NCBI RefSeq assembly: GCF_000002425.4
Contig: NC_037255.1
Span: forward strand, 6,206,063-6,270,062
Direction: 5' to 3'
Source of the DNA: Physcomitrium patens
Taxonomy: Eukaryota; Streptophyta; Bryopsida; Funariales; Funariaceae
Length of the DNA stretch: 64,000 bases
The position numbers and the translations under genes were made by a program. This document shows, one piece after another, positions 26,760 through 39,720 of the stretch. Positions within the stretch are counted from its first letter, which is position 1. Each line of letters begins with the position of its first letter. The notes beneath the pieces were generated by a model. It was not told where the DNA came from and searched no databases. It saw nothing but the letters and a program-made list of their open reading frames with translations.

Positions 26760-26960
26760 TTTAAATGAATCTCAAATAAATCCTAACCAAATCTTGATGT
26801 AGCCGTAATCAAATCCTAATGATCTTCTAATAATTCTAAAAAAATTCTAATAAATCAAATTATAATTAAATCTTAAACCTTAAACCAAATCCTAATAAAA
26901 TCACAATTAAATCTCAAATAAATCCTAAATAATTCAAAGCAAATTCTAAATAAATCTTAA
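26760..26960. repeat. degenerate 11-12 bp tandem array in F-type LTR copy 1
   Basis: Irregular repetition of a unit close to aaatcctaatc. The same array occurs at the same place in the other copies (about 27590-27800, 31900-32120, 36010-36310), so it is part of the LTR. Confidence 0.75.
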
Positions 26961-27359
26961 TCAATTTCTAAAGCTATTTTTAAAATATCAATATATATAT
27001 TAATCAAACTATTGATCTTCACCAAAATTTTACTTACATATCAATCTATAATTAATTAATAAGTACATAAAGTTTAAAGAAAATTGAACTCATTAATTGA
27101 AAGAAAAGCTCCGAAAACCTCTCAGATGTTGGCCACCCTCCTTTTCCAACTTGAATATTGATCTTCCAATAACATTTTTTCCTTGATATACTATTAAATT
27201 TCTTCAAAAATTGGCTTGTGTGTAAATTTTTAAGTCTAAATATTTCTTATCAATTTTTACTACAATAAAATTGGAGGATGTTACAAGATTGCAACAATCC
27301 TCACTAATCCTAAATTTTAATTATCTAAGACTACAATCCACAAAAGCTCTTATAACCAT

Positions 27360-28852
27360 TATTGTATTATATGTATTCTTGCTTAAAAATATACTAGGCA
27401 CCTAATTTTAGAAGATAAGTAAAAGTACAATAATAATTCTACCAAGTCTAATAAAGCCTTAAATAAACTCCAAGTAATCCTTAATAAATTCAATCAAACT
27501 TTAATCCATTGAAATAAATTTAAAAGAAGTTACAAAAGAAATTAAAATAATTCTAAAAAAATAATAAAAAAAAACTTTAATATAATCCCAATTGAAATCT
27601 TAATTAAATTTTAACCAAATCCTAGCTCAAATCCTAATTAAAATCTTAATTGAATCTTAACCAAATCCTAGGTCAAATTCTAATGAAATCTTGATAAAAA
27701 TCCTAAATCCTAAACAAATCTTAGATAAGTTCTAAATCAAATCCTAACCAAATCTTAGACCAAATCCTAAACCAAATCTTAATCAAATCCTACATCTTAA
27801 ACAAACTCTTAACAAATCCTATAGCAAAATAGAACCTCAATAATTAATGATTGAATCGTTGATATCAATTCAAAATTTATACAATTCTTAATGTCTTAAT
27901 TAAGAAGAAGCATAAGATGAAATTTATTGTACTTATCAATTGAAAAAAATACAAGATAATCCAATCAAGTGTTAAAAGACCTCTTACTTCAACCTAAATG
28001 CTAAACTTCTAATACCAATATCTTATTTTTCAACTATTGAATTGCTTTCAAATTTCACCTAAATGTTAAAAATTGAATCAAGTATCTATATAAAGAAATT
28101 TTACTTAAATCCAATTGAAAAATTATTAAAGATCTTAGAAATAATTATTGATCTTCAAACTCTAATTTTTGAGACCTTAATCCTTAAAAACCTTCATATG
28201 CTTCAATATAACTATTTAATTGATCTCAAAATTTGCACACATATTCACAATTAACACACCAATATATTTTCTAAATTTTATTATATACACACTAAAAACT
28301 TCAAGAAACCCTCAAATTTGTAAACATATTTTTATTTCTTAAATCCTAATCCTATCAAAAACATTATTAATTTTGAAAATCCCTCAAAATCTCAATATTG
28401 GCTCAAATGATATGAAATAAATACTTAAAAATATTTCTTCAAGTTTGGTCTCAAATTCCACTCTTTGATCTATAAAAGAACCGTAGAGTTATGATACGTG
28501 TGTGGTTTTGTGCCTTAGGATCTGATTTTGATCTAAGTTAACAACCAATTCTCTCTGGGTATCAATTCTTGGCTTCTTGAGATAAATTTTACTAAAATCT
28601 ACTCTTAAGTCCTTCCTATATATGTTATATTATTTAATTTTCGAATCTACTCTATTTTGCATTATTTATGGCCCTACAAAGTAAATAGAAAGTTTTTTTC
28701 TAAAATGGCAATATTAAAATCTTTTAATTTTACTATCTTTTTTATTATTATCTATATTTTTAAGATAATTTTCTATAATATTTTAAAATAAAATCTTCTA
28801 TAATATGATGTTTTCTTCTCTATTTCATTCATTAACTATGTTAAATCATAAC
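27360..28852 (-). repeat. F-type LTR copy 2, nested solo LTR
   Basis: A complete 1,493-bp copy flanked on both sides by accat (27355-27359 and 28853-28857), inside copy 1 of the same family. The host copy reads continuously across the insertion when compared with copy 4. This duplication fixes the LTR ends to within a base or two. Confidence 0.8.
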
Positions 28853-29447
28853 ACCATTAATTTAACTATTAGATTAACATCAAATTTCTTAAATATATGT
28901 AAGATAAATACAATGACAAATTGATAAAGTTGCACCCTTAAATATCCTATTACATTCAAAAAATCTACAAATTTTTGAATTTTTTAGTATTTCTCAAAAT
29001 CCAAATCTACTAAATACATCTTTTATTTTGAAAAGCCCTCTAAACCGCAATATACCTTCAAATCAAATAAAATAAACTTTTAAAAATCTTTAAATCTCCA
29101 TAGGTATGTAATTTTGTACCTTAGGATCTAATTTTGACCTTAGTTTATAATAATTCCTCTTTAGATATCAATTTTTTATATTTTGAGGTGATTTTTGTTA
29201 AAACATATTTTTAATTTCTTCCTAAAAAGTTCTATATTAATTATTTATGTCATTTATTTGATTTTTTTTACTTATGCCTTTACAAAGTAAGTCAAAGTCT
29301 CTTCTTTAAGAAGGCAACATTAACATTTATTAATTTTTACTACTTCTTTATCTATTATCTATATTTCAAAAGTATTTTTATTTAAGTTCTTTTATAAAAT
29401 AATCTTTTCTTTCTTCTTTTGATATTTTTTATAAAATTGTAGCTTAT

Positions 29448-30889
29448 TTTATAACCTTGTGCCTTTTAATCTTTCAAAGGTCATTTGTACATCTTCCAAT
29501 CTTTGCTCGAGTTGTTGAATTCTAATAACTAAAATTTCTTCTCTTATTAATTCATCTTTTTTATAAATATACTATAAAAAGATATTTTTTCTTCAATTAT
29601 CATAATAGATTTTTGACTTGTGATGAATTCAATAGTCATATATTCTATTACTGAATTATAAGTTGTTTAATCAACTTCAATGCAAATAAGAAAAGTGTAG
29701 ACCATTCTCTGACCTTTTTTTTTATAAGCATCAACTAATGCTTTTACAATTTATAGATGACCATATTCATTTTTAATATTTCTTTCAAAGAAATCATAGT
29801 TAAATAAAAATTAGGTTAAATAATAATCAATGATAAGCTCATTCCAGATCTTTCAAAGAAATCACAAGCTTCTTATATATTTAATTCTTTAATTAGCATA
29901 ATAATCAAATCAACAACCTATTTAAAATGAATAATCAAATGATATATTAGATGTAGATCATTTCAATGTCATATATTAGAATATGTTTGACAAGTTTCAC
30001 ATAACTGTATAAATAATAGCACATTTTAATAAATATTTTTCTATCAATATTTATATTTTTAATAATTATTAAATTTATTGGCTATATATCTTAAATAAAA
30101 TATAAAAATATATTTTTTTAGGCATCAAAAACTAATAGTTAGAATATAGAATAAAAAAAAGGCTCCAAAATCTTCATTTGCATCTTTTTTTTAAATAATT
30201 CCACCAATTTAGGAAAATGTATCTTTGGCAAAGGCATTGGTCTTATGTTCTAAGGCACATGTGGTATTGTAAAGATAATCATAGAAGCAACAATATTAGA
30301 ATCTACACATCCTATTTTGTGAGATCCAAAGACAAATGATTTATCTTGTTTTGTAAGTATTTTTTTAAAATATTCAATTTTTGTTGATAACAAGGAACTA
30401 TTACATCCAATCTTCAATTCTTCAAAAAGTCTTATTTGTAAATTAATATCCAATTTTCTTTGAATTTCTTAAATTTTTTTTTTTGATATATATATATATA
30501 TTTTATAGAATTTTTTGATAAAGATTCAACAATAGATTTTACTTTCATACCTATTGTTTTATATTTTTTTTCTATAATAACTTTTGGTATTTAAAAAGAT
30601 TCAAGTATAGAATAAACTTCTCTTCAATGAATTTCTATAATCTTATCATCATCTCTTAATTCAATAGATACAATTAATTCCAAAGAATCTTTTAATTTAT
30701 TTCCTCATAAACACCAAAAATCCTCTCATCATCTTTTAATATTTTTCACTTATATAATTTTTTGACAAAATTTTCTAATGTTTGATAGAACCAAACCCTC
30801 TCTTGCAATGATGTTGATATTCTGAAATCAAACTAGGCATATCCAATTTCTCTACAAATAGCCACTCATTGGTCACTTCTCTATGACAA
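29448..30889 (-). pseudogene. pol remnant of element F (region leading into RT)
   Basis: Minus-strand peptides in order are VTNEWLFVEKLDMPSLISEY (about 30880-30800), SHKIGCVDSNIVASMIIFTI with PHVP (about 30340-30250), and LPKIHFPKLVELFKKKMQMK (about 30230-30170). This is the usual gypsy lead-in to the RT, with a proline-rich turn before a charged helix and then 'ILEP'. About 600 bp after the start of RT are unrecognisable and abut the LTR. Confidence 0.6.
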
Positions 30890-31548
30890 AATTTGTATTA
30901 TTTCTATTACTATCCAAGCCACAAAAAATACTATTGTAGTGGATAAACGGCCTCTTGGAGAACAATAGATCAAGAATCTATATTTTGTTAAGCACCAATG
31001 AGTAGGGCAACTCATCAGGTCCCTATCAACCACTGCTCCACATGCCACAAGCAACCTTTTGCATAGCATAGAATTGCTATGAGTCTTTGTGCCAATTGAG
31101 ACGGACTAGTCAAATGATGTCAGATGTGTCACCTCTACAATGATAATCATGTGCTACTTATTTTATCTTCTTTCCTTGTAATTCATATGATCTGCGTCCT
31201 CATGCCTTTATGATATTCGATCTCCGTACAATTTGATATTGACAAGATCCAAATACCAACACTTGATTTTAGTAATGAGTGAATAAAAAAAATAATGAGC
31301 TACCTCTAATTCCGCGATACAAGAGGAACCACCACACACTGATACATATCGCAATGATGAATTCTAAAGGCTGCACTTGAAGACCAGATAGACAAAAAAT
31401 CACAACTAGCTGCATTGCAATACCTCCTTGGAAGTCTAGTCCACCACCCTAACACAATCAGACTAATTGATATAAAAAACAACAAAATTTGTGTATTTGA
31501 TCTCTATTGATACTATTGGTAGATCTTGAATGTAGCAATGCCATGATC
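30890..31548. other. GC-richer islet inside element F
   Basis: Unlike its neighbours this stretch keeps CG dinucleotides and has few TA runs. It has no similarity that I recognise and no convincing long ORF (a 62-codon minus-strand frame at 30881-31069 only). It sits between F pol and LTR copy 3 and may be part of a later insertion. Confidence 0.35.
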
Positions 31549-33157
31549 TAATCATATTATATGTATTCTTGTTTGAAAATGCATTAGGCACCTAACTATG
31601 GAAGGTAAGTAGAATACAATAACAATCCTACTAAGTTTAATAAAATCTTAAATAAACTAAAAATAATCCTTAATAATCCTAATCAAATTTTAGCTAATTC
31701 AAAATAAATTTAAAAGAAATTACAAAAGAAACACAAATAAGTTACAAATTAATTTCAAAAAAATAAAATAAAATAAAATCTTAAAAAATATAAAAATAAA
31801 ATCTTAAAGAAATAATAATAATATTTTCAAAATATTAAAAATAGAAAATTTTTAAAAAATAATAAATAATTCTAATGAAATATTAAAAATAAAAAATTCT
31901 AAATAAATCCTAAGTTAACCTTAATTCAATTTTATTCAAAATCTTAATTAAAATTCTAATAAATCTTAACCAAATCTTAGATCAAATTTTTATCAAATCT
32001 TAATGAAATCTAAAATCCTAATCAAATCCTAAATTCTAAATAAATACTAATTAAAATTTTAATAAACTTCAATCAAATCCTAGACCAAATCTTAATCAAA
32101 TCCTAAATCTTAAATAAGCTCTTAACAATCCTACAATAAATTGAAACTTCAATAACTAATGATTAAACTATTCATATTGATTCAAAATTTATACAGTTTT
32201 CAAAAATATAATTAGAAAGAAGCAAAAAAAATGAGATCAATTGCACTTATCAATTAAGCAAAATATAAGAAAATCCTTCTGAGAGTTGGTTGGCCTTCTT
32301 CTCCAATCTTAATATTGAGCTTCTAGTGCCAATATCTCCTTCTTTAACTGTTAAATTTTTTTCAAAATTTACACAAATATTGGAAATTAAGTCTATTATC
32401 CATATAAGTAATTATCACTTCAATCTAATTGGCAAATTGCTAAAGATCTTAGAAACTCTAATCCTTAAACTCCAATTTCTTAGACCTCAACTTACTTGAA
32501 CTTTTCAATAACCTTCAACCTAATTCTTTGATTAAGCTCAAATTCATAGTATACATTTAAAACTACTATACTCACAAATTTATAATGTTTTACTTATAGA
32601 TCTGTTACAAAACTTATAAAATCACTCAAAATATCAATCTTATTTTATTTCTCAAAAACCAAAATCATCCAAAATAACCATATTTTTGCAATGCTCTTAC
32701 AAATTAATTACAAATTCAAAGCCTTCAAAATAAATTCTCAAAGAAATCTAATCTTATTTGCTTTCAAACTTCATTCTTTCATTTACAAAAAAAACCCTAG
32801 AGCCATTGTAGGTACATGGTTTTGTGTATTAGGATCTAATTTTGACCCAGATTCACAACCAATTTAATTTGAATATCAATTTTTGATAATTTGAAATAAT
32901 ATTTGTTGAAACCTATTGTCAATTCTTTGCTAAAGATTTTCATATTATTTACTTATCTCATTTATTTTTATTTGAGTTATTTATGATCCTACAAAGTAAA
33001 TAGAAGTCCCTCCTACAAAAAGCAATATTAAGACTAAATCTTTTACTACCTTCGTATTATTTATCCTTATTTTTTTTATTACATCTTTATATTAGATTCT
33101 TTTACAATAACATTTTTATTTTTATTTTTCACCATATAGTTATATTGCTACTTAACA
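31549..33157 (-). repeat. F-type LTR copy 3
   Basis: Full-length copy, about 1.6 kb. On the minus strand it starts TGTTAAGTAGCAATATAAC, and its other edge is TAATCATATTATATG on the plus strand. It has the same internal array and the block ttgtaggtacatggttttgt (32797-32822). No clear target-site duplication. Confidence 0.75.
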
Positions 33158-33990
33158 TTGCAATTGGATCTCTGCTACATACAAACTTCAAACTAGCTAC
33201 TCACACAAAAAAAATTAAAAATAAAAATAAAAATAGAAATATTGATCTCCACTATAGCACCTCTAGTACAAATGCTCCATTGCAAAATAACACCAAACCT
33301 TGACACTTTATGTTGATTACAAAAAAGAAAGGTTTTTTCTATGATACCTCAGTAAGATAAAAAGAGAAAAATGAAGCCATGCATATACATATTCAAAAAC
33401 AAATTCTATGAGAGTAGAGTCAAAAAAATTTCAAAAAAATTCAAAAATTTAAAAATTCAAAAAAAAAAATCACAAACAAAAAATAAAGAGAGAGATCCGA
33501 AGTAGCCTAGATCTCCAAAAACAAAGAAGCTTCTGTCAATCCTAAACAGCCTCTTGCCCTTCTCATCATCATCATTTTTTTAATTTTTTTTTCTTGTTTT
33601 TTTATTCTCTCTCCCTTCTAATTCTTTTCATTTCTTTTTCTTCTATTTTTTTTCTATTTTTTTTTTCTATTTTTTTTTCTTTTTTTAAAATTTATTAGAT
33701 AAAGGTTATTTTCATCTCTTAGTCTAATTAAAATTTTAATGATAATAAACTATTATTAAAAAAATTTAAATATATTTTAGCTAATTTAAAGAAGAAATAT
33801 TTATTTTAAAACTCTTTCTCAAAGAGATTCTACAAGAAATCCTTGCTTGTATTAACATCCTATTCTGTTCTATTTATCTCTAAATTCATATACTAATTCA
33901 CTAAACTAGTGACTTTAAGCACCATAAGTACATTTTTTTATTAAATACATAAGTAAGTCAATTTTGTGATTTATACTCCACTTTAGTATT
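33158..33990. repeat. low-complexity tract plus copy of repeat S
   Basis: 33170-33700 is dominated by A-rich then T- and CT-rich low-complexity sequence with little else visible. From about 33690 to 33990 it aligns by eye with 40760-41035 (shared wording around gactttaagcacca and aagtcaattttgtga), so both are copies of an unnamed repeat. Confidence 0.45.
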
Positions 33991-35653
33991 TAGTATATAT
34001 TCTTCTATTTCTTCCTTTAAATTTGTTGCTCCTTCAATTTTAAAAAGTAATTTCTAAGCTATTGATTTATCTTTATCTATTGTATCTTTTTTTTTCTCTT
34101 CCAATTTTGTTGAAATATCCTTTGAAAATAATTCTTATAAAGCTACCTCATGAACCTTGTCTCTTACAATAATTTCTTTCTCTTATATTATCAATTTTTT
34201 TTCTTCCATCAAGGCTTTATATTGTCTTTTAGTAATATATGCATAAATTGAAAGAGCCTCTACTTGATCTTTTCAACATATTACACCACATATTGTAGTA
34301 GCAATTTTTAATAATACTTTCTAAGACAAATTTTCTTTTTCATTGTAGAAATGGCAAAAGTCACAAATCCACTTCTCTTTATACTTCCATCAAAGTCATT
34401 ATCCACTTTAGCATCATAAAATATATTTTTTTGTGTTGCTATTCTATGAAGTATCTAATAATATTGAATTAATATATTTATACCTCCCTTATCATATTTA
34501 ATTTGAAAAAAGGTTCCTTGTATCTTTCAATGCCACTTTTCTATCTTTTTTAAAAATAACTTTTTGTTGCATCATGTTATTAAATTTATTACAATTCTTT
34601 CCAGTATGAGAAGCATTATCAAACCAAATACATCTTTTTATATATCTTTTTTAAGAAATAGCCTTCAAATTTTTTATAGAAGTCTTTTCTTCAAGCTTTA
34701 TCAATTTGAATTGAAGATCTTGCATTCTATATATAATCTTTTCAATTCTCATATTTTTTCTTTTTTTTTATATAGATACTAGAAGTTGGACAATAGGCAT
34801 TGTTGGCTATGTCATATACTCTTGAGTTTTAAGTACTTGTACTACTATTGGAATATTAATTCTATCCTTCATCTTTTCTTGTTTTGCAAGCAAATCCACA
34901 ACATCTTCAACATTTCTCCATTTTATTGTCAATCCTTCATCTTCTTCTTTGTTTTCAAGAAGCAACTCCAATTTTTCTTGTAATTCACTATTAAAAGCTT
35001 GAAGAAACAATTCAACCTTGTTTGGCTCTAATATTAACTTCTTCACCTTCAAAAATTAAGAATATTGACTTTCAAACTTCTTTAATAGCTCTATTGCTTG
35101 TAAATTCTTATTAGGTCACTAAATCCACTTTAGAAATAATTTCTTAGCAATACAATCAGTATCTTTTAAGAAATATTTGTCTTTTAATGCATGTAAAAAT
35201 GTCTCCCATGAACTCCCATAATACTTCATAATTGATGTAACATGTTTTTTTTATCTTTGATATTGTAATAAGCATAAATAGTTCAAACATCTTCTTCTTA
35301 GAAATCCAATTTTATTTTATTTTCTATACATAACATCTTAAATACTTTGAAATGTGGCTTCCATTAAATTGGTCAACTTTCTTAACCACTTCTTGCAATG
35401 CTTTGGTTGCCAAAGCTTCTTTGCAATCATTGTTTTATTATTGGTGCATAGACAATGTAAAAGCTTGAAACATACTTACAATAGTTGGATCTATGTACAT
35501 ATGTTTTTCTTTAGTCAAAACTCCATTAGAAGCTCTACTTGAACCTCTACTTATAAATCTACTTGAAGCTCCAATTGAAGCTCCTCCTATAGCTCCTTCA
35601 AATCTCTTGCTATCTTTTTCTATTAAATAAAAATAAAAATAAACAAACTCCAA
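33991..35653 (-). pseudogene. gag-like region of element F
   Basis: The best-kept piece (35052-34807) contains NKVELFLQAFNSELQEKLEL and then WRNVEDVVDLLAKQ, a helical capsid-like stretch. Later minus-strand sequence (about 34270-34220) keeps EALSIYAYITKRQYKAL. The combination recalls gag proteins of gypsy elements in non-seed plants (memory only). Eroded. Confidence 0.55.
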
Positions 35654-35668
35654 AACCTCCCACTTTAA

Positions 35669-35680
35669 GCTTTCATACTA
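35669..35680 (-). promoter_or_regulatory. possible primer-binding site, tRNA-iMet type
   Basis: The minus strand reads TAGTATGAAAGC, 9 of 12 matches to TGGTATCAGAGC, 13 bases inside the proposed 5' LTR of F. Confidence 0.4.
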
Positions 35681-35693
35681 AGTTCACCACTTA

Positions 35694-37365
35694 TATCATA
35701 TAAGATGAATTCCTACTTGAAAATGTACAAGACACCTAATTGTAGAAGGTAATTAGAAAATGCAATAATAAGATCCTACCAAGTTTTATAGAACCTTAAT
35801 TAAATTTTGAGTAATTCTTAATAATCTTAATTAAACTTTAATTAATTCAAAAGAAATTTTTTAAAAAATACAAAATAAATATAAAGAAGTCATAAATATA
35901 AAAGAAAAATATTGAAGAAATTTTTAAAATATAGAAAAATAATATTCCTAAAGAAATAATATTAATTTTTTTAATTATTAAAAATAAAAAAAAAATAATA
36001 AAAACTAATCAAATCCTGATGTAGCTCTCATCAAATCTTAATGAAATTTTAAAAATATTAAACAAATCCTAATAAAATTCTAATTAAATTCTAAAAAAAT
36101 TATAAATTAAATCCTAATGAAATCCTAATGAAATTCTAACCAAATCCTAATCAAACTCTAAACCAAATTTTAATCAAATCTTATTAAATTCTAAATACTA
36201 AATCAAATCCTAAAAAAATTCTAATCAAATCCTAATAAAATCCTATCAAATTCTAAATCCTAAATCAAATCCTAATAAAATCCAAAACAATCGAAAAAAA
36301 AATTCTAAGTAAATCTTAATAACTTCTTAAAGCTATTTCAAAATATCAATAAATATTAATCAAACTATTGCTCTTGACCAAAATTTCATTCAAATTTCAA
36401 TCCACAAGCAATTAATAAGCACACAAAATTTTAGGAAAATTAAACTCATCAATTGAAAGAAAAGCTCCCAAAACCTCTTAGATGTTGGCCGCACTCCTTT
36501 TCTAACTTGAATATTGATCTTCCAACAATATTTTCTCTTTAATGAACTATTAAATTTCTTCAAAAATTGACTGGCGTATAAATTTTTAAGTCTAAATTTT
36601 TCTTACCGATTTGTGCTTTAATCAAATTGGCAGATGTTGCAAGATTGCAACAACCCTCATTAATCCTAAATTTTAATTATCTAAGACTATAATCCACAAA
36701 ACCTCTTATAATTGTCAGTCTAACTATTAGATTAACATCAGATTTTTCAAACACATTTTAGATAAATACAATGACAAATTGACAAAATTTTATCCATAAA
36801 CATAGTACGACACTCATAAAATTTATAAATTAGTAAACTTCTTAATATATTTTAAAATTCAAACCCATTAAATACAAATTTTTTTTTAAAAGCCTTCTTA
36901 ACCTCAATATGCCTTCAAATCACATGAAATAAACTTTCAAAAATCCTCTAACATGTTTTCTCTCAAATTTTACACTCTAATCAACTAAAAAACCCTGGAG
37001 TCTTTGTAGGTGTGTGGTCTTGTGCCTTGGAGTCTGATTTTGACCTTGGTTCACAATTGGTCTTCTTTGTGTATCAATTCTTTATATTTTGAAGTAATTT
37101 TTGTTAAAATATATTTTTAATTTCTTCCTAAAAATATCTATATTAATTATTTATGTTATTTATTTGATTTTTTTTACTTATGCCTTTACAAAATAAGTCA
37201 AAGTCTCTTCTTCAAGAAAGCAACATTAGTATTTATTATTTTTTACTATCTCTTTATCTATTATCTATATTTCTAAGAAAATTTGAAAAAGTATTTTCAT
37301 TTAAGTCTCCCAGTAAAATAATCTTTCTTTCTTTTTTTATCATATAGTTATATTACCACACAACA
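35694..37365 (-). repeat. F-type LTR copy 4, probable 5' LTR of F
   Basis: About 1.67 kb. On the minus strand it starts TGTTGTGTGGTAATATAAC. It carries the 11-12 bp array (36010-36310) and the block gtgtgtggtcttgtgccttg (37010-37029). It is the reference copy used for copies 1, 2, 3 and 5. Confidence 0.75.
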
Positions 37366-38439
37366 ACAATACTTGAGTAGTTGCTGAAATATTATTTGTA
37401 GTGATAATATCCCTGGTCCCAACACTAACTCTATACTAAATAATTGAAAAAAATATTTCTAATAAATAAGAACAAATACAAATCTAAATAAGCATCAAGT
37501 AGTTTTTCAAATTTTTAAAAATTTTCATCTATTTGCACAAATTTGTTAAATCTTATATCACCACAATTACAATTTCCATCAATGTACATAATTTATAGAT
37601 TTTTGTATCTCTATGATGATTTTGGTAGAATAAACCACAATCAACACACTTGAGATAGCTCTCGTAGATGGACTTGAGTTTTGAATTGTGCCCATATAAT
37701 ATAAAGCGTCATCTTGATGTTTGAACTATGTTTTTAAATATTTCCTAGAAACATACATATTATATAGCTAGTGTATTAGGTTTGTGAGTGTCACTTTCAT
37801 TAATGTTGGTCCATGTATATATTTTAAATGTAGCATTATTTAGACATTCTTCCTTTGAGCACAAATTCTTCAACATTATGGTAGGAAGAAAGATACATAA
37901 TATAGGCTCTAGTTATTTGGAATCTATGGATATTACTATGCTCTTGCTATTATATTTTGTACACCTTGGGATTGGCTATCTAATCTAGATTGTTACATTG
38001 CATTGAACCTCTAAATATCCGCATGATTTTTATTTTTTAAGAATCTAAGTTAATAAAGTTTGTAAGAAATTTGGAAGGTTTAACTCAATCTTTTGATCTT
38101 TTAATAAATTCATATTCTACTTTTAGTAGTATATAATGATTTTATGAGTTTATTTTTTAATTTCTTTATTTTGAGTTAATTTTATGATAGTAGCAAAATT
38201 TTTGTATAAGAATGCCAAGCTTTTAAATTTATTTATTGGATTGTTAAACATATACAAGATCTTTGAAAGACAATATCTTTTAGAATAGAAAAAAAATGTT
38301 AATACCTATAAAGTATAATAATATATGTACCAAGAATCAAGTGTTTTTTGAAGACTATTAGTACATAATAATATTTGGCTTATACTTCAAGAAATAGAAG
38401 TATCCATACACAACATACGATAAAGAGCAAGAATTTCTA
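37366..38439. other. unassigned AT-rich stretch
   Basis: No gene, RNA or recognisable repeat seen. Confidence 0.3.
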
Positions 38440-39720
38440 GAGATGTTTTTTTTAATATTGTGGAGAATATTGTAGCAAAAGCTCTCTCAAGAGGTGAAGA
38501 AAAAATAGAGTTGGCACAAGTCTTAGCTTCATACTATTCAAGAAGATCTTCAAGTAATTTGTTAATAGATAAATCTTTTATTGAAGTAGATTCCATACGG
38601 ATTATCAAAATTCAAAATCAATTGTGGTATTTGTGTCATGAAAATAAAATAGAGATATTAATTATAGACTATAATATTAACAAGATTCTTTGAATTTGTA
38701 ATCATGTATACATAGTTTATAACAATTGTTATAGCTTCTGGACATCTTGAAGAGCTATACTAAGAACTTTGCATAGAGTAACACTATATTGGAGAAGGTT
38801 ATCAATGGTAGTAATTAATTAAGTGTCACAAAGATTGAAGGTTTACTTCTATAACTTCTTCTTGTCAATCAAAGCAACAATAAGATTTGTTGTATACATG
38901 TACATCTCTTATAAAGTTTTGATTTTTAAATACTTATTTATATAATTCATGGCTATATGTTGAAGATGGTTCTAACTTTAATTTCTAAAAAAAATAATTT
39001 TTAATATCTTTTGTAGTTTTATCCATTATTATCTCTAATATTTTAATGAATTTATATTAAATAAGTTTTAAAATATTTTAAATTATTTCATTTATTTTTT
39101 CTTATATTATTTATACTTAGTTTAAGATATAGGTCAAATAATTTGAAAATCTGAAGTCTTCATAAATAGTTTCACTTTTTTTATTTTGATTATTGATCTC
39201 TAGTATATCAAAGTCATTATGTGGTAGTTTTTGAGTACTTGTGATTTACCAAGTCATTGCTAATATAAGAATCTAAACCCTCTAAGATATGAATAAATGT
39301 GATAAAAATATTTTTAAAAAGATTAATTAATTTTTGAAATGTATGCTTTTTAGGTACAAAAGACTGCAATGATTTATAAATAATTTACTAACATATAAGT
39401 ATATAGTCTTGTGATCAACACATAGTATGATTACTAGACTAGGATTTTTAGATCAAGACTATATGTAGCCATGTTGCAACTTGTTTCAACAAATCTTAGT
39501 ACTTTGTATAAAGATTTTATCGTACTCATGGCAAGTCTCTCAATCTTCATATTTCATTAGCCACCTAAAAAAAAGTCTTGCAATTATTTATAATATTTAT
39601 TGGAGAAAGTTTATACATATAGTTAAATATCATAAGTTTGAGCATTGTATGCTTTCTTTTTTGTTAAAGACTATGTATCAAGTACTAATTTTTATATGGC
39701 AAGTACAAATACTTTTTTAG
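38440..39720 (+). mobile_element. Ty3/gypsy pol fragment N (RNase H end to integrase)
   Basis: ENIVAKALSRGEE (38460-38500) is the conserved N-V-V-A-D-A-L-S-R motif at the RNase H end. It is followed at about 38740 by SGHLEELY with a YW pair, like the integrase zinc-binding region, then by GLLL..LLLVNQ (about 38840-38870), like the GLLQPLPVPN linker, and at about 39500 by a KDFIVLMASLSI segment, like K.IV.LHG.P.SI. The lineage differs from families 1 and 2 and resembles Tekay/Del-type chromoviruses. Decayed. Confidence 0.55.

Larger units (their letters stand above)
26411..29447 (-). repeat. F-type LTR copy 1 (interrupted), probable 3' LTR of F
   Basis: Outer edge on the plus strand TGTTGTATAATG, the reverse complement of an LTR end CATTATACAACA. 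It aligns with 35694-37365, runs to about 27359, is interrupted by copy 2, and resumes at 28853 with the block tttaactattagattaacat that matches 36718-36740. Confidence 0.7.
26411..37365 (-). mobile_element. Ty3/gypsy element F with long LTRs, nested and decayed
   Basis: Two copies of the same 1.5-1.7 kb repeat (35694-37365 and 26411-29447) flank minus-strand retroelement coding remnants. A gag-like region starts right inside the first (35653 downwards), and pol with the segment leading into RT lies near the second (about 30880-30050). A weak initiator-tRNA-Met primer site follows the inner edge of the 35694-37365 copy. I therefore read them as the 5' and 3' LTRs of one element. It contains a further LTR copy (31549-33157), an LTR nested in its 3' LTR (27360-28852), a GC-richer islet (30890-31548) and a low-complexity stretch. 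Most of pol after the start of RT is gone. Gag and pre-RT wording recall non-chromovirus gypsy elements of bryophytes and ferns, from memory. Confidence 0.6.

Noticed and set aside
26760-28000. interstitial telomere repeats (CCCTAAA-like wording)
   Set aside because: The unit is 11-12 bp and irregular, sits at a fixed place inside each F-type LTR, and has no clean 7-bp run.
34564-34983. plus-strand ORFs near 34.6-35.0 kb
   Set aside because: Opposite to the gag-like region of F; hydrophobic low-complexity translations of AT-rich DNA.
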